DNA from: an uncultured Methanobrevibacter sp.
GTDB taxonomy: Archaea; Methanobacteriota; Methanobacteria; Methanobacteriales; Methanobacteriaceae
Length of the DNA: 22,393 nucleotides
Assembly (NCBI GenBank): GCA_902783085.1
Contig: CACZPT010000185.1
Coordinates: forward strand, 1 to 22,393
Reading direction: 5' to 3'
Below the pieces are notes generated by a model, which was given only the letters and a program-made list of their open reading frames with translations, had not been told where the DNA came from and did no database searches. Position numbers and translations under genes: made by a program. Numbering within the stretch: the stretch's first letter is position 1; the number at the start of each line of letters is the position of its first letter. Below, one piece after another: positions 22,173-22,393 of this stretch.

Positions 22173-22393
22173 GCATTAGCATATATTATATTTTTTTTTA
22201 TAGTATAAAAACCTATCGAAGTATTACTTTTTGGTGATTTTTGTAGTATTTTTTTAATTTCCTCAGAGCTATTTTTTCATTCATTTACTAGTGAAAATTA
22301 ACTGATTTTTTTTAAGAGGAAAACACATAACTCCATACTTGTCTAATTTAATTCTTTTATTAATTTTATAAGTTTTACAGTTCTTTTTTTAAA
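22173..22393. other. gene-free stretch at the right edge
   Basis: T-rich runs (such as 22192-22199, inside an imperfect ATATTATA/TATAGTAT dyad) could be a terminator for the hairpin element to the left. AAGAGGAAAA near 22314 resembles a ribosome binding site but no start codon follows within reach. No coding frame is convincing on either strand. Confidence 0.3.

Noticed and set aside
22290..22388. Short open frame on the - strand at the right edge
   Set aside because: About 35 codons with no upstream start codon or ribosome binding site in a good position and no family motif.

Overview
The window looks like a piece of chromosome from a hydrogenotrophic methanogen of the order Methanobacteriales, most probably Methanobrevibacter or a close relative. 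The base composition is very AT-rich. It carries a complete energy-converting hydrogenase B (Ehb) operon and a methyltransferase subunit mtrH. Ribosome binding sites are strong GGAGGT-type sequences, and many genes overlap in ATGA or TAATG junctions. This placement rests on gene content and composition, not on a database search.

Region 1 (about 160-10110, + strand) is a compact operon of 17 genes, ehbA to ehbQ, in the order known from Methanothermobacter. ehbA-ehbJ encode small membrane subunits related to Mrp/Mnh antiporters plus the large antiporter-like EhbF. ehbK and ehbL encode a 13-motif polyferredoxin and a two-cluster ferredoxin. ehbM and ehbN are the small and large [NiFe]-hydrogenase subunits, ehbO is the NuoH-like anchor, and ehbP and ehbQ are small accessory proteins, EhbQ with an ACT-like N-terminus. 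Together they should couple ion flow across the membrane to H2-driven reduction of ferredoxin, mainly for carbon assimilation. An 8-bp inverted repeat sits just upstream of the likely TATA box.

Region 2 (10176-13920, - strand) has three genes facing the operon: a Cas4-like iron-sulfur protein whose nuclease residues look degenerate, a predicted nucleotidyltransferase (COG1665-like), and a stand-alone mtrH with a palindrome-rich leader. Between and beyond them lie about 800-bp gene-poor stretches. One of these (14118-14609) contains a decayed DDE transposase read on the - strand.

Region 3 (14750-16550, + strand) is a three-gene operon: a DUF366/COG2029-like protein, queD and queE. The last two make preQ0, the precursor of archaeosine in tRNA. 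Two tandem proteins of four CBS domains each follow (16595-18352), then pheA (prephenate dehydratase, 18401-19204).

Region 4 (19279-21710, + strand) has two membrane-anchored surface proteins of unknown role and a split coenzyme A pathway pair, coaC then coaB, overlapping by four bases. Most homologues are one fused CoaBC protein.

Region 5 (21711-22393) has no convincing gene. It holds a cluster of TTCGTAT-type boxes arranged as inverted repeats and a 97-bp interrupted inverted repeat that could be a structured RNA. I found no tRNA, rRNA, CRISPR array or intact mobile element.
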